Assembly: GCF_014651855.1 (NCBI RefSeq)
Contig: NZ_BMXR01000008.1
Span: 97,596-161,595, forward strand
From: Saccharospirillum salsuginis
Lineage (GTDB): Bacteria; Pseudomonadota; Gammaproteobacteria; Pseudomonadales; Natronospirillaceae
DNA: 64,000 bases
Direction of reading: 5' to 3'
Position 1 is the stretch's first letter. Each line of letters begins with the position of its first letter. Made by a program: the position numbers and the translations under genes. This document shows, in pieces, positions 52,695 to 61,571 of the stretch. The notes beneath the pieces are model-generated. The model saw only the letters and a list, made by a program, of their open reading frames with translations, was not told the origin of the DNA and ran no database searches.

Positions 52695-54176
52695 ATGAAC
52701 CTGGCCGAATTACCCCCATGGTCCTGGGCGTTGCTCGCCCTGGCCGCCTGGCTGTTGCTCTACGTGTCCCGCGCGGCTGTGCATCGTCTCGTGCGTCGTT
52801 TGGCGTCGCTGTTCATGGCCCTGTTGCGTCAGCTGGCACGCGCCCTGACGAACATGGCCGATCAGGTGCGAGAGCGTAACCGGGAAGTCCTGTTCGAATT
52901 GGGTAAAAGCCGGCTGGAACGGCGGCTGGACCGGGAATTCCATCGTGTCCGCGCCTTCGTCGAGCGCGACCTGGCCCGCTTCCCCGACCTTCAGCACGAC
53001 ATCGACCACCACATCAACAAGCTGGAAGAAGATTACCACCGCACCGCCGAAACACCGCCGCCGGCGCCGGACTGGCTCGACGCCATCGAAGCGGTCGTCC
53101 GTCTGCGCGAAACCCAGAGCGGTAACCCGGTCGTCTCCAACGTCCTTCGGGACCTGGAAACCAACCTCCACAAACAACACCGCCAGTCGCTGGCCGACTA
53201 CCGCAAGGGCATGACCCAGCGCCACCGGCTACTGCACGGCATGATGCCCCAGTGGCGCAAGCTCAACCACGCCCTGCAGCGGGTCGGCACCGGCATACGC
53301 AGCCTGCTGACCCAGGCCGACGAGATCGACAAGCACCTGAATCAGTACCGGGAGATCCAGAGCGGCACCGAGCGCGCCGAACGGGCGCTGCGTGTCTCCA
53401 CCCTGACGCACTTTCTGTTCGCCTCCCTGGCACTGGCCGCCTGGTTCGGCATCGCCTGGCTGAACTTCGAACTGGTACGCCAACCCCTGGCCGAAAGCAT
53501 GACGCCCGGCCAGTCCGTCGGCGGCCTGGCTCTCGCCGACCTCGCGGCGATGGCGCTGATTACGCTCGAAGTCGTCTTCGGACTGCTGCTGCTCGAAGTA
53601 TTGCAGGTCACCCGCTTCTTCGAAGGGTTCGTCGGCATGGATCCGGTTCGCCGCAAGGCCCTGTTCTGGTGTCTGCTGGGTCTGCTGACGCTGCTTGCGC
53701 TGTCGCAAAGCGGATTGCTCTACCTGCGCGCAACCGTGCTGAACGCGAGCGACCCGCTCAGCGGCCTTATTCAATACCCGGTTGTCGTCGTCGAAGCCCC
53801 GATGCTGGACGAATGGCTCGCCATCGGTGCCCGCATGTTGCTCGGCTTTATCCTGCCGTTCGCCTTGCTGTTCACCGCCGTCCCGCTCGAGCGCTGGCTT
53901 GAAACCATACGCACCCTCGCGGCCGACGCCCTGGCGCTCGTGCTGAACGCCATCGGCCTGGTTCTGCGCCTGGCCGCCACCGTGGTGCGCTACCTCGCCG
54001 ACATGGTGCTCGCCCTGTACGACCTGGTCATCAGCCTGCCGCTCTGGCTGGAAGAGCGCTGGGCCAATCGGGCCGGCGCCCCCGAGGCGACATCCGCCCC
54101 CTACCAAACCCGACCCAGTGATACCCGCCTCACATCCATGCCGACCGACGGCGAAATGACGGTCAATTCGCGGTAA
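52695..54176 (+). CDS. Hypothetical membrane protein with long coiled coil (493 aa)
   Basis: I do not recognise it. Residues ~8-26 form a first membrane span. Residues ~27-235 are a charged helical/coiled-coil region. About four to five further spans lie between ~236 and ~450, and the tail is Ser/Thr-rich. The architecture is reminiscent of mechanosensitive-channel-like or lipid-associated membrane proteins but no family motif is visible. ATG 52695 has a nearby AAGTAGGTGG. Divergent from the lipoprotein gene. Confidence 0.75.
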   Translation: MNLAELPPWSWALLALAAWLLLYVSRAAVHRLVRRLASLFMALLRQLARALTNMADQVRERNREVLFELGKSRLERRLDREFHRVRAFVERDLARFPDLQHDIDHHINKLEEDYHRTAETPPPAPDWLDAIEAVVRLRETQSGNPVVSNVLRDLETNLHKQHRQSLADYRKGMTQRHRLLHGMMPQWRKLNHALQRVGTGIRSLLTQADEIDKHLNQYREIQSGTERAERALRVSTLTHFLFASLALAAWFGIAWLNFELVRQPLAESMTPGQSVGGLALADLAAMALITLEVVFGLLLLEVLQVTRFFEGFVGMDPVRRKALFWCLLGLLTLLALSQSGLLYLRATVLNASDPLSGLIQYPVVVVEAPMLDEWLAIGARMLLGFILPFALLFTAVPLERWLETIRTLAADALALVLNAIGLVLRLAATVVRYLADMVLALYDLVISLPLWLEERWANRAGAPEATSAPYQTRPSDTRLTSMPTDGEMTVNSR

Positions 54177-54381
54177 ACCCGGTGGTCTCCCGCCTGTACA
54201 TCGGGTTACACTGCGGCGCTACTTTCGGTAAAGCGTTGTAGAGGGCTTGGACAAGCCCTCTGGTGAATAGGCACCGGAAGCTGTCTTGACATGGGCGGGG
54301 CACGGTTTCCCCGCTCGAAATTCTCGGCGGCCCAACCCGAGGGGATAGCCCCACATCGGCCGCCGCGACTGGGAAAACACT

Positions 54382-55134
54382 ATGCAACTGAAAAAATTGA
54401 AAACAGGTTTGTTGGCCGGCGCGTGCGCGCTGACCATGGCGGGCTACGCACTGGCGGAAGATACCGCGCTGGAAACCGACGAGCAGGTCGCCTCCTACGG
54501 CATCGGCTACGGCTTCGCCACCAACCTCAAGCAACAGACCCAGGGACTCGACCTCGACGTCGACGCCCTCGTCGCCGGCCTGCGCGCCGCCATGGCGGGT
54601 GAAGAAAGTGAATTGAGCAACGACCGCATCAACGCCGCCATCCAGACCCTGCAACAGCAGCAACAGCAAGCCCAGGCCGAACAGCAGGCCCAGCAGCAAG
54701 CCAAAGCGGAAGAAACCAAAGCCGCCGGCCAAGAGTTCCTGGCTGAAAATTCCGAGCGCGACGAAGTATCCGTCACCGACTCCGGCCTGCAGTACGAAGT
54801 CCTGTCCGAGACCGACTCCGGCGCCTCACCCACCGCTCAGGACACCGTCCGGGTTCACTACCACGGCACCCTCATCGACGGCACCGTCTTCGACAGCTCC
54901 GTCGACCGCGGCGAACCGATCGAATTTCCGCTGAGCGGCGTCATCAAAGGCTGGACCGAAGGCGTTCAGTTGATGACCGAAGGCGACAAATACAAGTTCT
55001 ACATCCCGTCTGAACTGGCCTACGGCAGCAACAGCCCAAGCCCCAGCATCCCGGCCGGTTCTACCTTGATCTTCGAAGTGGAACTGCTGGAAGTGATCGC
55101 CAGTGAAGGCGAGGGTGGTGACGGCGAAGGCTAA
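54382..55134 (+). CDS. FKBP-type peptidyl-prolyl isomerase (FkpA/Mip-like)
   Basis: A 250-residue exported foldase. The signal peptide ends GYALAE. Residues ~25-120 are the helical dimerisation domain with a Gln/Ala-rich helix (QQQQQQAQAEQQAQQQAK). Residues ~130-240 are the FKBP domain (VHYHGTLIDGTVFDSSVDRG and FYIPSELAYG). It probably acts as a dimer in the periplasm. A REP3 hairpin and a strong terminator follow. Confidence 0.93.
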   Translation: MQLKKLKTGLLAGACALTMAGYALAEDTALETDEQVASYGIGYGFATNLKQQTQGLDLDVDALVAGLRAAMAGEESELSNDRINAAIQTLQQQQQQAQAEQQAQQQAKAEETKAAGQEFLAENSERDEVSVTDSGLQYEVLSETDSGASPTAQDTVRVHYHGTLIDGTVFDSSVDRGEPIEFPLSGVIKGWTEGVQLMTEGDKYKFYIPSELAYGSNSPSPSIPAGSTLIFEVELLEVIASEGEGGDGEG

Positions 55135-55148
55135 GTAGCCTTTGTCGT

Positions 55149-55184
55149 GGTGTTGGATTAGGGCGAAGCCCGTAATCCAACACC
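55149..55184. repeat. Single REP3 hairpin
   Basis: GGTGTTGGATTAGGGCGAAG and CCCGTAATCCAACACC form a hairpin with a GGGC/GCCC inner stem. 15 nt after the FKBP stop, ahead of the terminator. Confidence 0.8.
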
Positions 55185-55202
55185 AAATAAACCACCAAGC
55201 AT

Positions 55203-55235
55203 AAAAAAGGCGAACCCTTGGGTTCGCCTTTTTTG
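55203..55235. terminator. Bidirectional rho-independent terminator
   Basis: AAAAAAGGCGAACCC-TT-GGGTTCGCCTTTTTT: a 9-bp GC-rich stem flanked by A6 and T6, so it works on both strands. It ends the FKBP gene on + and the tRNA-Asn pair on -. Confidence 0.92.
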
Positions 55236-55237
55236 TT

Positions 55238-55313
55238 TGGCTCCTCGAGCAGGACTCGAACCTGCGACCAATAGATTAACAGTCTACTGCTCTACCAACT
55301 GAGCTATCGAGGA
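55238..55313 (-). tRNA. tRNA-Asn (GTT), copy 1
   Basis: A minus-strand 76-nt cloverleaf beginning TCCTCGATAGCTCAGTTGG and ending GCCA; anticodon loop CTGTTAA gives GTT (Asn). Identical to the copy at 55372-55447. Confidence 0.98.
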
Positions 55314-55371
55314 ATAAACCTGCCTGATTGTTCGGTGCCTATTGTAGCGATTAAACAACCAGTATCAAAAC

Positions 55372-55447
55372 TGGCTCCTCGAGCAGGACTCGAACCTGCG
55401 ACCAATAGATTAACAGTCTACTGCTCTACCAACTGAGCTATCGAGGA
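55372..55447 (-). tRNA. tRNA-Asn (GTT), copy 2
   Basis: Identical to 55238-55313 and nearest to the promoter; the two are separated by 58 nt and probably made as one transcript. Confidence 0.98.
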
Positions 55448-55460
55448 GCAACGGCGTTGT

Positions 55461-55488
55461 ATTCTATTGATCAGCGGATATGTGTCAA
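55461..55488 (-). promoter_or_regulatory. tRNA-Asn promoter
   Basis: On the minus strand, -35 TTGACA (55488-55483), 16-nt spacer and -10 TAGAAT (55466-55461), with GCCG in the discriminator region. A consensus -35 fits a strong stable-RNA promoter. Confidence 0.85.
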
Positions 55489-55540
55489 GCACTAATGCCT
55501 TGTTTTTTTTAGGTTTTTTGCGTGTATCCCCAATTCACAT

Positions 55541-55673
55541 GTAGGGCAGAAGAGCCTAAGGCGTAATCTGCCGGGAACGCGTTAGCGTTCTTATTGTGCC
55601 ATTTGTTGTTCGTGGGGGGCATGGGTGGGCTGTCGCCCACTTGGCAGATAACGCTGTCGCTCTTCTGCCCTAC
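55541..55673. repeat. REP2 inverted doublet
   Basis: GTAGGGCAGAAGAGCCTAAG with GCGTAATCTGCCG at the left; GGCAGATAACGCTGTCGCTC and TTCTGCCCTAC at the right. The spacer holds GAACGCGTTAGCGTTC and GGTGGGCTGTCGCCCAC hairpins. Confidence 0.86.
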
Positions 55674-55720
55674 AAAGAAACCCCAGGTTCGTGTTTATGG
55701 ATGGCACCTAGGAAAGCAGC

Positions 55721-55823
55721 GGTGTGGGAGTAGGGGTATCCAGGGAAGTCGGCGGCATGGATGCCGCCGTCTAGCCTACAAGGACGTATTTACGGCGACC
55801 CTGGATACCCCTACTCCCACACC
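55721..55823 (-). repeat. Family S element, copy H (perfect arms)
   Basis: Arms 55721-55745 (GGTGTGGGAGTAGGGGTATC plus CAGGG) and 55799-55823 are perfectly complementary over 25 nt, with a sequence shared with no other copy. On the minus strand the core is TCGCCGTAAATACGTCCTTG, TAGGCTAGAC, hairpin GGCGGCA-TCCA-TGCCGCC. It ends ~100 nt before the gene at 55922. Confidence 0.92.
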
Positions 55824-55921
55824 GATGCGGCCCCAGGCACCAAACCAACAAAAAATAGGCACGAAACCTGCTCAGCACCCTTATTGGCCCAATAACCGTC
55901 AAAATATCAACGAGGAAGCCT

Positions 55922-56458
55922 ATGATCACGCTGGAAATGGTCGATGCCGGTGTCAAAATCGCAGCGGGAATGCTGTTCAGCGCCTTGGTCTTCTGGTGGT
56001 ACCTGCGTCGCCACCGTACCCTGGACCAGAAAATCGTCGAAGACATCCGCAAACGCCGGGAACTGCTCGAACAGGTCGCCGCCAACGTCGGCCGCGTCCA
56101 CCACGTCTACCAGCAATACCTCGCCCTCGCCACCGAATTCACCCGCTACGGACAGCACTGGCCAAAATCCCGTCGCGACGAAATGAGCCGCGTCGGCCAG
56201 GAACTGGTCGACGTCTTCCGCGACCTCACCGAAGCCGAAAGCACCCTCTTGCTGCTCGGCGAGAAAAAACTCGAACGCGCCCTGCGCATCTACGGCTCCA
56301 AAATCGTCAACCTGCGCCGCCAGGTGCATGCCGAGAAACAGCAGTTCAGCGGAGAAGAGATGCACAGCCTCGACGAAGTCAAACGCGAGATCTCACAACT
56401 GCGCGAAAGCTTTTTTGACGCCCTGAGCACGCGGTACATGCCCAGGAAGGCCGCGTAA
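55922..56458 (+). CDS. Membrane-anchored helical protein (178 aa)
   Basis: I do not recognise it. A short N-terminal membrane segment (AAGMLFSALVFWWYL, ~14-28) is followed by basic RRHRTLD and a long amphipathic helical region likely to form a coiled coil. ATG 55922 follows GAGGAAGCCT. The 34-aa gene starts 3 nt after it. Confidence 0.78.
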   Translation: MITLEMVDAGVKIAAGMLFSALVFWWYLRRHRTLDQKIVEDIRKRRELLEQVAANVGRVHHVYQQYLALATEFTRYGQHWPKSRRDEMSRVGQELVDVFRDLTEAESTLLLLGEKKLERALRIYGSKIVNLRRQVHAEKQQFSGEEMHSLDEVKREISQLRESFFDALSTRYMPRKAA

Positions 56459-56461
56459 GCC

Positions 56462-56566
56462 ATGGCGAAGAAACCGTGTCGCCGGTGTCAGCAGGTCCGG
56501 TTGACCGGGTTTGTGGTGGCGGTGTTGTTTTTGTTGGCGTATGGGTTGTTGAAAGTGGCCGGGTAG
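56462..56566 (+). CDS. Small CXXC membrane protein (34 aa)
   Basis: ATG 56462 starts 3 nt after the preceding stop. The product begins MAKKPCRRCQQVRLTGF with a CXXC pair, then one hydrophobic span (VVAVLFLLAYGLLKVAG). No family recognised. Shine-Dalgarno is weak (the preceding gene ends AGGCCGCGTAAGCC), so coupling to the upstream gene is likely if it is expressed. Confidence 0.55.
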   Translation: MAKKPCRRCQQVRLTGFVVAVLFLLAYGLLKVAG

Positions 56567-56616
56567 GCAATTGGTGGGTTGCTCAAGTTTCGGAGTTCGC
56601 CGAGTAGACTAGCGGC

Positions 56617-56719
56617 GGATGCCGGGGCTACCCCTGTGGGGAAGTCCGCAGCAGGGATGCTGCGGTCTAGGCTCCATGGACGGATTTACGCCGACCCCAC
56701 AGGGGTATCCCCGGTAGCC
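56617..56719 (-). repeat. Family S element, copy I
   Basis: Arms 56617-56641 (GGATGCCGGGGCTACCCCTG plus TGGGG) and 56695-56719 pair apart from two mismatched positions near the outer end and one internal. On the minus strand the core is TCGGCGTAAATCCGTCCATG, GAGCCTAGACC, hairpin GCAGCATCCCTGCTGC. Between the 34-aa gene and the YheT-like gene. Confidence 0.9.
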
Positions 56720-56826
56720 GACGCGGGCCACCGCCTCCGGGACGATTCGAACTCCTATAACCCACGGTCGCGAACAACGCCCACATCCATTAGAATCCCG
56801 CCTTCCATGCTGTCGGCCACCCCGCT

Positions 56827-57855
56827 GTGACTCACGAAGACCTCGAACATCCACCGTACGTCGCCGGCCTCGCCATGGCGAACGGCCATTTGCAATCGAT
56901 CGTACCGTCGGTTTTCCGACGCGTGACCGTGCCGTTCGTGCGCGAACGTCTGGAACTCGACGACGGCGACTTTCTGCTGCTCGACCAACTGCCCTCCGCC
57001 CAGCCGGACGCGCCCCTGGTCATCATCAGCCACGGTCTCGAAGGCAACAGCCGCCGACCCTATGTCCAGGGCATGGCCCGGCACTTCCACAACGCCGGCT
57101 GGCACGTCTACGCCTGGAACTTCCGGGGCTGCGGTGGCGAATTCAACCGCCTGCCGCGCTTCTACCACAGCGGCGCCATCGACGACCTGCGCCGCATGAT
57201 CCGTCACGGCATTGAACAGGGCTTCAAGCACATCTTTCTGGTCGGCTTCAGCATGGGCGGTAACCAAAGCGTGTTGACCCTGGCCGAGCCGGATCTCGAA
57301 TCGGAAGTGATGGGCGGCGCCGCATTCAGCGTGCCCATGGATCTGGCCGCCTGTTCCGAGCAACTGGCCAAACCCGCCCAGTCGATCTACATGCGACGCT
57401 TCCTGCGCGATTTGAAAGTCAAAATCGCCGACAAGGCCGAGCGTTTTCCGCAACTTGTCAGTCTGGGCGGCTACGACCGACTCAAGACCTTCAAACATTT
57501 CGACGACCGCTACACCGCGCCATTGCACGGCTTCGACAGCGCCGAGGACTACTGGGCCCGCTGTTCCTCCCGCGCCGTGCTGCCGAAATTGACCAGGCCG
57601 ACGCTGGTGGTCAACGCCCTGGACGACCCCTTCCTGGCCGGCCCCTGCTACCAGCGCCCGGCCAAACCGTCGCCGTTTCTGCAATTGGAAGCGCCGCTGC
57701 GCGGCGGCCACGTCGGGTTCATGCGGTGGCGGTTGAACGACGTCCTCTGGTCCGAAAAACGCGCGCTGGCCTTCGCCGAGACCTTGCTAAACCAAAGCCA
57801 TCCCATGCTGGTGCATGGCCGGATGATCACCGCACCCGCTCTGGAGCTGGAATAA
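56827..57855 (+). CDS. YheT-like alpha/beta hydrolase
   Basis: A 342-residue hydrolase of the YheT/ABHD family. The nucleophile motif GFSMGG (~140) and the early HGLEGNS are clear; catalytic Asp is in NALDDPF and His in GGHVGF. Substrate unknown (esters or lipids). The start is GTG 56827. The stop TAATG overlaps the rlmM start. Confidence 0.9.
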   Translation: MTHEDLEHPPYVAGLAMANGHLQSIVPSVFRRVTVPFVRERLELDDGDFLLLDQLPSAQPDAPLVIISHGLEGNSRRPYVQGMARHFHNAGWHVYAWNFRGCGGEFNRLPRFYHSGAIDDLRRMIRHGIEQGFKHIFLVGFSMGGNQSVLTLAEPDLESEVMGGAAFSVPMDLAACSEQLAKPAQSIYMRRFLRDLKVKIADKAERFPQLVSLGGYDRLKTFKHFDDRYTAPLHGFDSAEDYWARCSSRAVLPKLTRPTLVVNALDDPFLAGPCYQRPAKPSPFLQLEAPLRGGHVGFMRWRLNDVLWSEKRALAFAETLLNQSHPMLVHGRMITAPALELE

Positions 57856-58916
57856 TGGAAACCGGCAGTACACGCCTGCTGTTACTGTGCCGCCCGGGGT
57901 TCGAGAAAGAATGCCTGGCCGAAATCACCGAAGCTGCCGCCGAGCGGGGCGCCTACGGGTGGTCCCGTCTGGAGGCCGACAGTGGTTTCGTTCTGTTCGA
58001 AACCGACCAGGCCGACCGTTTGTACAGCCAACTGCCGCAACTGGTCTTCGCTCGCGAAGCCTGGCCCGTCACCGCCGAGCTGACCGACCTGCCGGAGAAA
58101 GACCGCGTCAGCCCGATTCTCGACGCCCTGGGCGGCCAACCCCAAGGCGGTCAGCTGTTCTGCGACACTTCGGAAGGCGACGCCTACCGGGCCACCGCCC
58201 GCTTTGCCGGCAAGTTCGTACACCCGCTGCGCCAGGCCATGCGCGGCGCCGACTTGCTGACACCTAAGGATCAACCGAATCAGCCCGCCTGGCACGCCCT
58301 GTTTCTGGATTCCAGCCACGTCCTGCTCGGCCTCGACAAACCCGAGCACCGGCCGCGCTGGCCCATGGGTGTCGCGCGCCTGAAATTCCCGCCGCAGGCA
58401 CCGAGCCGCAGCACCCTGAAACTGGAAGAAGCCTTTCATGTCTTTCTGGGCCCCGACTGGCGACGGACAATGGAAAACACCCACACCGGCGTCGACCTCG
58501 GCGCCGCACCCGGAGGCTGGACCTGGCAATTGGTGAACCAGGGGCTGGCCGTACAGGCCATCGACAACGGCCCGATGGACGAAGACCTGATGGCCACCGG
58601 CCAGGTCGAGCACCTGCGCGCCGACGGTTTTACTTGGGCGCCGGACTATCCGGTCGACTGGCTGGTCTGTGATATGGTGGAGCAACCGGCCCGGGTGGCC
58701 GAGCGCATGCTGGATTGGCTGACGAACGGCTGGACCCGCTCGACGATCTTCAACCTGAAACTGCCGATGAAAAAACGCTGGCAAACCTGGCAGGGCATTC
58801 GCGAGCAGATCGACCGGCGGCTCGGCGATGCCGGGGTGCGCTATCATCTGGCGGCCAAACACCTTTATTTCGACCGCGAGGAAATCACGGTTTACCTCAC
58901 GAGAACCGACGCATGA
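57855..58916 (+). CDS. rlmM: 23S rRNA 2'-O-ribose C2498 methyltransferase RlmM
   Basis: A 353-residue SAM-dependent enzyme. An N-terminal THUMP-like region (~1-180) precedes an FtsJ-type domain with GVDLGAAPGGWTWQLV (SAM loop) and WLVCDMVEQPARV. ATG 57855 shares one base with the yheT-like stop. Confidence 0.93.
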   Translation: METGSTRLLLLCRPGFEKECLAEITEAAAERGAYGWSRLEADSGFVLFETDQADRLYSQLPQLVFAREAWPVTAELTDLPEKDRVSPILDALGGQPQGGQLFCDTSEGDAYRATARFAGKFVHPLRQAMRGADLLTPKDQPNQPAWHALFLDSSHVLLGLDKPEHRPRWPMGVARLKFPPQAPSRSTLKLEEAFHVFLGPDWRRTMENTHTGVDLGAAPGGWTWQLVNQGLAVQAIDNGPMDEDLMATGQVEHLRADGFTWAPDYPVDWLVCDMVEQPARVAERMLDWLTNGWTRSTIFNLKLPMKKRWQTWQGIREQIDRRLGDAGVRYHLAAKHLYFDREEITVYLTRTDA

Positions 58917-59155
58917 CAGAACCGACTTACGACCACGAACTCGACACCCGCGGCCTGCGTTGCCCGGAACCGGTCATGATGCTGCACCGCCAGATGCGCG
59001 CCATGCAAAAAGGCGAGACCGTGCGCGTGCTGGCGACCGACCCGGCCACCCAGCGCGACATTCCCCAGTTCTGCGAATTCCTGCAACACGAGCTTGTGGC
59101 GCAGACGCAGACCGAAGAAGAATTCCACTACTACATCTGCAAGGCCGGCCGCTGA
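58913..59155 (+). CDS. TusA-family sulfur carrier (second copy)
   Basis: An 80-residue TusA/SirA-fold protein; the persulfide cysteine is Cys17 in DTRGLRCPEPVMML. It overlaps the rlmM stop (ATGA) and its 3' end overlaps the convergent MATE gene by 25 nt. The REPEP variant (CPEP rather than CPLP) is the classical TusA form, so this may be the tRNA-thiolation TusA and the 42401 copy a specialised paralogue. Confidence 0.87.
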   Translation: MTEPTYDHELDTRGLRCPEPVMMLHRQMRAMQKGETVRVLATDPATQRDIPQFCEFLQHELVAQTQTEEEFHYYICKAGR

Positions 59156-60540
59156 TTCTTCGCCCGGCTGAACCAGAACAGCCGGGACGCCAGCAGCGTC
59201 GCCGCCACTGATAGTCCCACCGTCAACGCAATCCAGAACCCGGGCGCCCCCAGGGCGGGCACCAGCCAGTCCGTGAAGGTGAGCACCCACCCCAGCGGCA
59301 GGCAGATCGCCCAGAACGACAGCAGCATGATGAACATTGGAATGCGGGTATCCCGATAGCCGCGCAGCGCGCTGATGCAGGTGACCTGCATGACATCGGC
59401 GATCTGGAAGATGGCCGCGAACATCAGCAGTTTCGCCGCCACGTCCTGTACGTCGGTGTCGCCGGTGTACAGCCGGGCGATCAGCTCGGTGGTGGCGAAC
59501 AGGCTGGTGGCGTACACCAGGGCGATGATCGCCACCAGTATCAGTGAACTGCGCGCCACCAGCCGGGCGGTGTCCGGCGCTTTAGCCCCGATCAGGAAGC
59601 TGATGCGCAGCGTCAATGCCATGCCCAGGCTCAACGGCACCATGAACACCAGCGACACCACGTTCAGCGCGATCTGGTGGCCGGCCACGATGACGGGGCC
59701 GAGCGGAGCCAAAAAGAGGGCGATGACGGCGAACATGCTGGCTTCGACGAAGATGGTGAAACCAATGGGGATGCCCAGTTTCAGCACATAGACGATGTCA
59801 TTCCAATAGGGTTTGGCCCGGTCCCGCCAGAGATGAAAGTCCTGATAGGTCCGGCTGGTGTTGAGGTACACCACCAGGGCGATCAGCGCGCACCAGACCG
59901 AGATTGCCGTCGCCCAACCGCAACCGACGCCACCCATGGCGGGCACGCCAAGCTTGCCGTAGATAAAGATGTAGTTCAGTGGCAGGTTGATGGTCGTGCT
60001 CAGCAGGGAAAAAGCCATGATGACTTTGGTGTGACCGAGCCCATCGGTCAGCCCGCGCAGGGCGAACAGGCCGAGCAGGCCGGGCACGCCCCAGGCGAAG
60101 GCGCTGAGGTAGCCCTGGGTGATGTCGGAGCTCACCGGGTCCAGCTTTAACAGGTCGAGTATGGGGTGCACGTTGAGCAAAAAGAGCACCATCAGGACGG
60201 TGGCGCCGGCGCCGATGTACAGCCCTTGCCAGGTGATGGGCATGATGCGGTCGGTCTGTTCGGCGCCCCGGTAGCCGGAAATAATGGGCTGCAATGCACT
60301 GAGGGTGCCCATGAACAGCAGGAATATGGGGCTCCACAGGCTGCCGCCAATGGCGACACCAGTGAGGTCTTCGGCGCTGGCGTGGCCGGCCATGACAGTG
60401 TCGATGACGCCGTTGGCCATTTGCGCCAATTGGGCGACCAGGATCGGTCCGCCGAGGATGGCCAGTGTTTTCCATTCAATCAGGGTTGTCGCAACCCGCC
60501 CGGCTTTCGGTTCGGGGGGCGGCTGATGGGTCTCGTCCAC
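59131..60540 (-). CDS. MATE-family multidrug efflux protein
   Basis: A 469-residue inner-membrane antiporter with 12 predicted helices in two homologous halves. NorM-like motifs include MANGVIDTVMAGHASAEDL and LRGLTDGLGHTKVIM. GTG 60540 has AGAGG 5 nt upstream and gives a typical length; an in-frame extension to 60639 would run through family S copy J and is rejected. Confidence 0.92.
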   Translation of the reverse strand: MDETHQPPPEPKAGRVATTLIEWKTLAILGGPILVAQLAQMANGVIDTVMAGHASAEDLTGVAIGGSLWSPIFLLFMGTLSALQPIISGYRGAEQTDRIMPITWQGLYIGAGATVLMVLFLLNVHPILDLLKLDPVSSDITQGYLSAFAWGVPGLLGLFALRGLTDGLGHTKVIMAFSLLSTTINLPLNYIFIYGKLGVPAMGGVGCGWATAISVWCALIALVVYLNTSRTYQDFHLWRDRAKPYWNDIVYVLKLGIPIGFTIFVEASMFAVIALFLAPLGPVIVAGHQIALNVVSLVFMVPLSLGMALTLRISFLIGAKAPDTARLVARSSLILVAIIALVYATSLFATTELIARLYTGDTDVQDVAAKLLMFAAIFQIADVMQVTCISALRGYRDTRIPMFIMLLSFWAICLPLGWVLTFTDWLVPALGAPGFWIALTVGLSVAATLLASRLFWFSRAKNQRPALQM

Positions 60541-60594
60541 AAGTGCCTCTGGTTTGTTTCGGTGGTCGGTTGGTGTAATTGGTGCCGGGAACCC

Positions 60595-60707
60595 GTGGCA
60601 GGTGCCGGTGGTGCTCACTCCGGGTCGCCGTGAACCCATCCATGGGGGCTAGACCGCATCATCCATGATGCGCACTCCCCTGCGTGAGCACCACCGGCAC
60701 CTGCCAC
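60595..60707 (+). repeat. Family S element, copy J
   Basis: Arms 60595-60624 (GTGGCAGGTGCCGGTGGTGC plus TCACTCCGGG) and 60678-60707 pair at 28 of 30 positions. The core is TCGCCGTGAACCCATCCATG, GGGGCTAGACC, hairpin GCATCA-TCCA-TGATGC, a changed but complementary stem. It lies in the divergent MATE-epmC gap. A single REP4 unit (GTAGGAGCCATGGTCCGCAC...) follows at 60852-60889. Confidence 0.9.
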
Positions 60708-60974
60708 TAGCCTTCGGTGACCACATACCCCACCCCCACTGGTTTAATTGTAGGGTAAGGGGAGGGCGGTCGATTCTTAACCAACCGGTCGAATAGGGAG
60801 CCGTCTATTGTGCCTTAATCTGGTGCAATGGCAACGCACCCCCCGATCTATGTAGGAGCCATGGTCCGCACGCGGCGCCGTGCGCGACCAAACAAAACCA
60901 ACCCCAATCCAAACAACCGCCCAAAAGTTCAACCCCCTTCCCAACAACAACCAAACCAGTAAACTCCCCACCCC

Positions 60975-61571
60975 ATGACCGCACTCACCCAACCAAACAC
61001 CACACCAGACACCCAAACCCTCCCAAAACCCCACTGGGAACCGGGCGTCGAGCATCTGTTGTCGACACTAAACCCCTGGCTCACCCAATCCTGGAATACC
61101 CAACTGATCCCGGGCGCAGGCGAGCCTCTCTATCTACCGGCGGATGCGCAAACACCACACAATCGCATCTTCTTCGCCCATGGGTACTTCAACAGTGCCC
61201 TCCACGAGCTGGCCCATTGGTGCCTGGCCGGTGAACGGCGCCGCGGGTTGGAGGATTACGGTTACTGGTACTGCCCGGACGGTCGTAATGCGGAGCAACA
61301 GGCGGAGTTCGAGCGCGTTGAGGTGAAGCCGCAAGCCATTGAGTGGTGGCTGACGCTGGCGTGCGGTCGTCGGTTTCGCACGAGTCTGGATAATCTGTCC
61401 GGGGAACCGACCGACAGCCGGCCGTTCCGCACCCGGGTGCAGGCCCAGGCCATCACCTACGCCGAAGGCGGGTTGCCATCGCGGGCCGAGTCGGCAGTGA
61501 ACCTGCTGAGCCAGGCGTTTGAACAACCCCGCCCAACCGAGGCGGTGTTTTCCGAACAGATCCCCAGTTAA
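60975..61571 (+). CDS. epmC: Elongation factor P hydroxylase EpmC
   Basis: A 198-residue YfcM/EpmC protein that hydroxylates the beta-lysylated lysine of EF-P. EPLYLPA, FNSALHELAHWCLAG, YGYWYCPDGRN and VEVKPQAIEW are the conserved blocks; the HELAHW His/Glu residues bind metal. ATG 60975. epmA/epmB are not in the window. Confidence 0.93.
   Translation: MTALTQPNTTPDTQTLPKPHWEPGVEHLLSTLNPWLTQSWNTQLIPGAGEPLYLPADAQTPHNRIFFAHGYFNSALHELAHWCLAGERRRGLEDYGYWYCPDGRNAEQQAEFERVEVKPQAIEWWLTLACGRRFRTSLDNLSGEPTDSRPFRTRVQAQAITYAEGGLPSRAESAVNLLSQAFEQPRPTEAVFSEQIPS

Noticed and set aside
55594..56418. A 274-codon plus-strand frame through the REP2 and family S elements
   Set aside because: It starts inside a REP2 doublet, has Arg/Pro-rich shadow composition and overlaps the better-supported gene at 55922.
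59131..60639. Longer start for the MATE gene at 60639
   Set aside because: The extra 33 codons come from family S copy J and its flank; GTG 60540 has a ribosome binding site and family-typical length.
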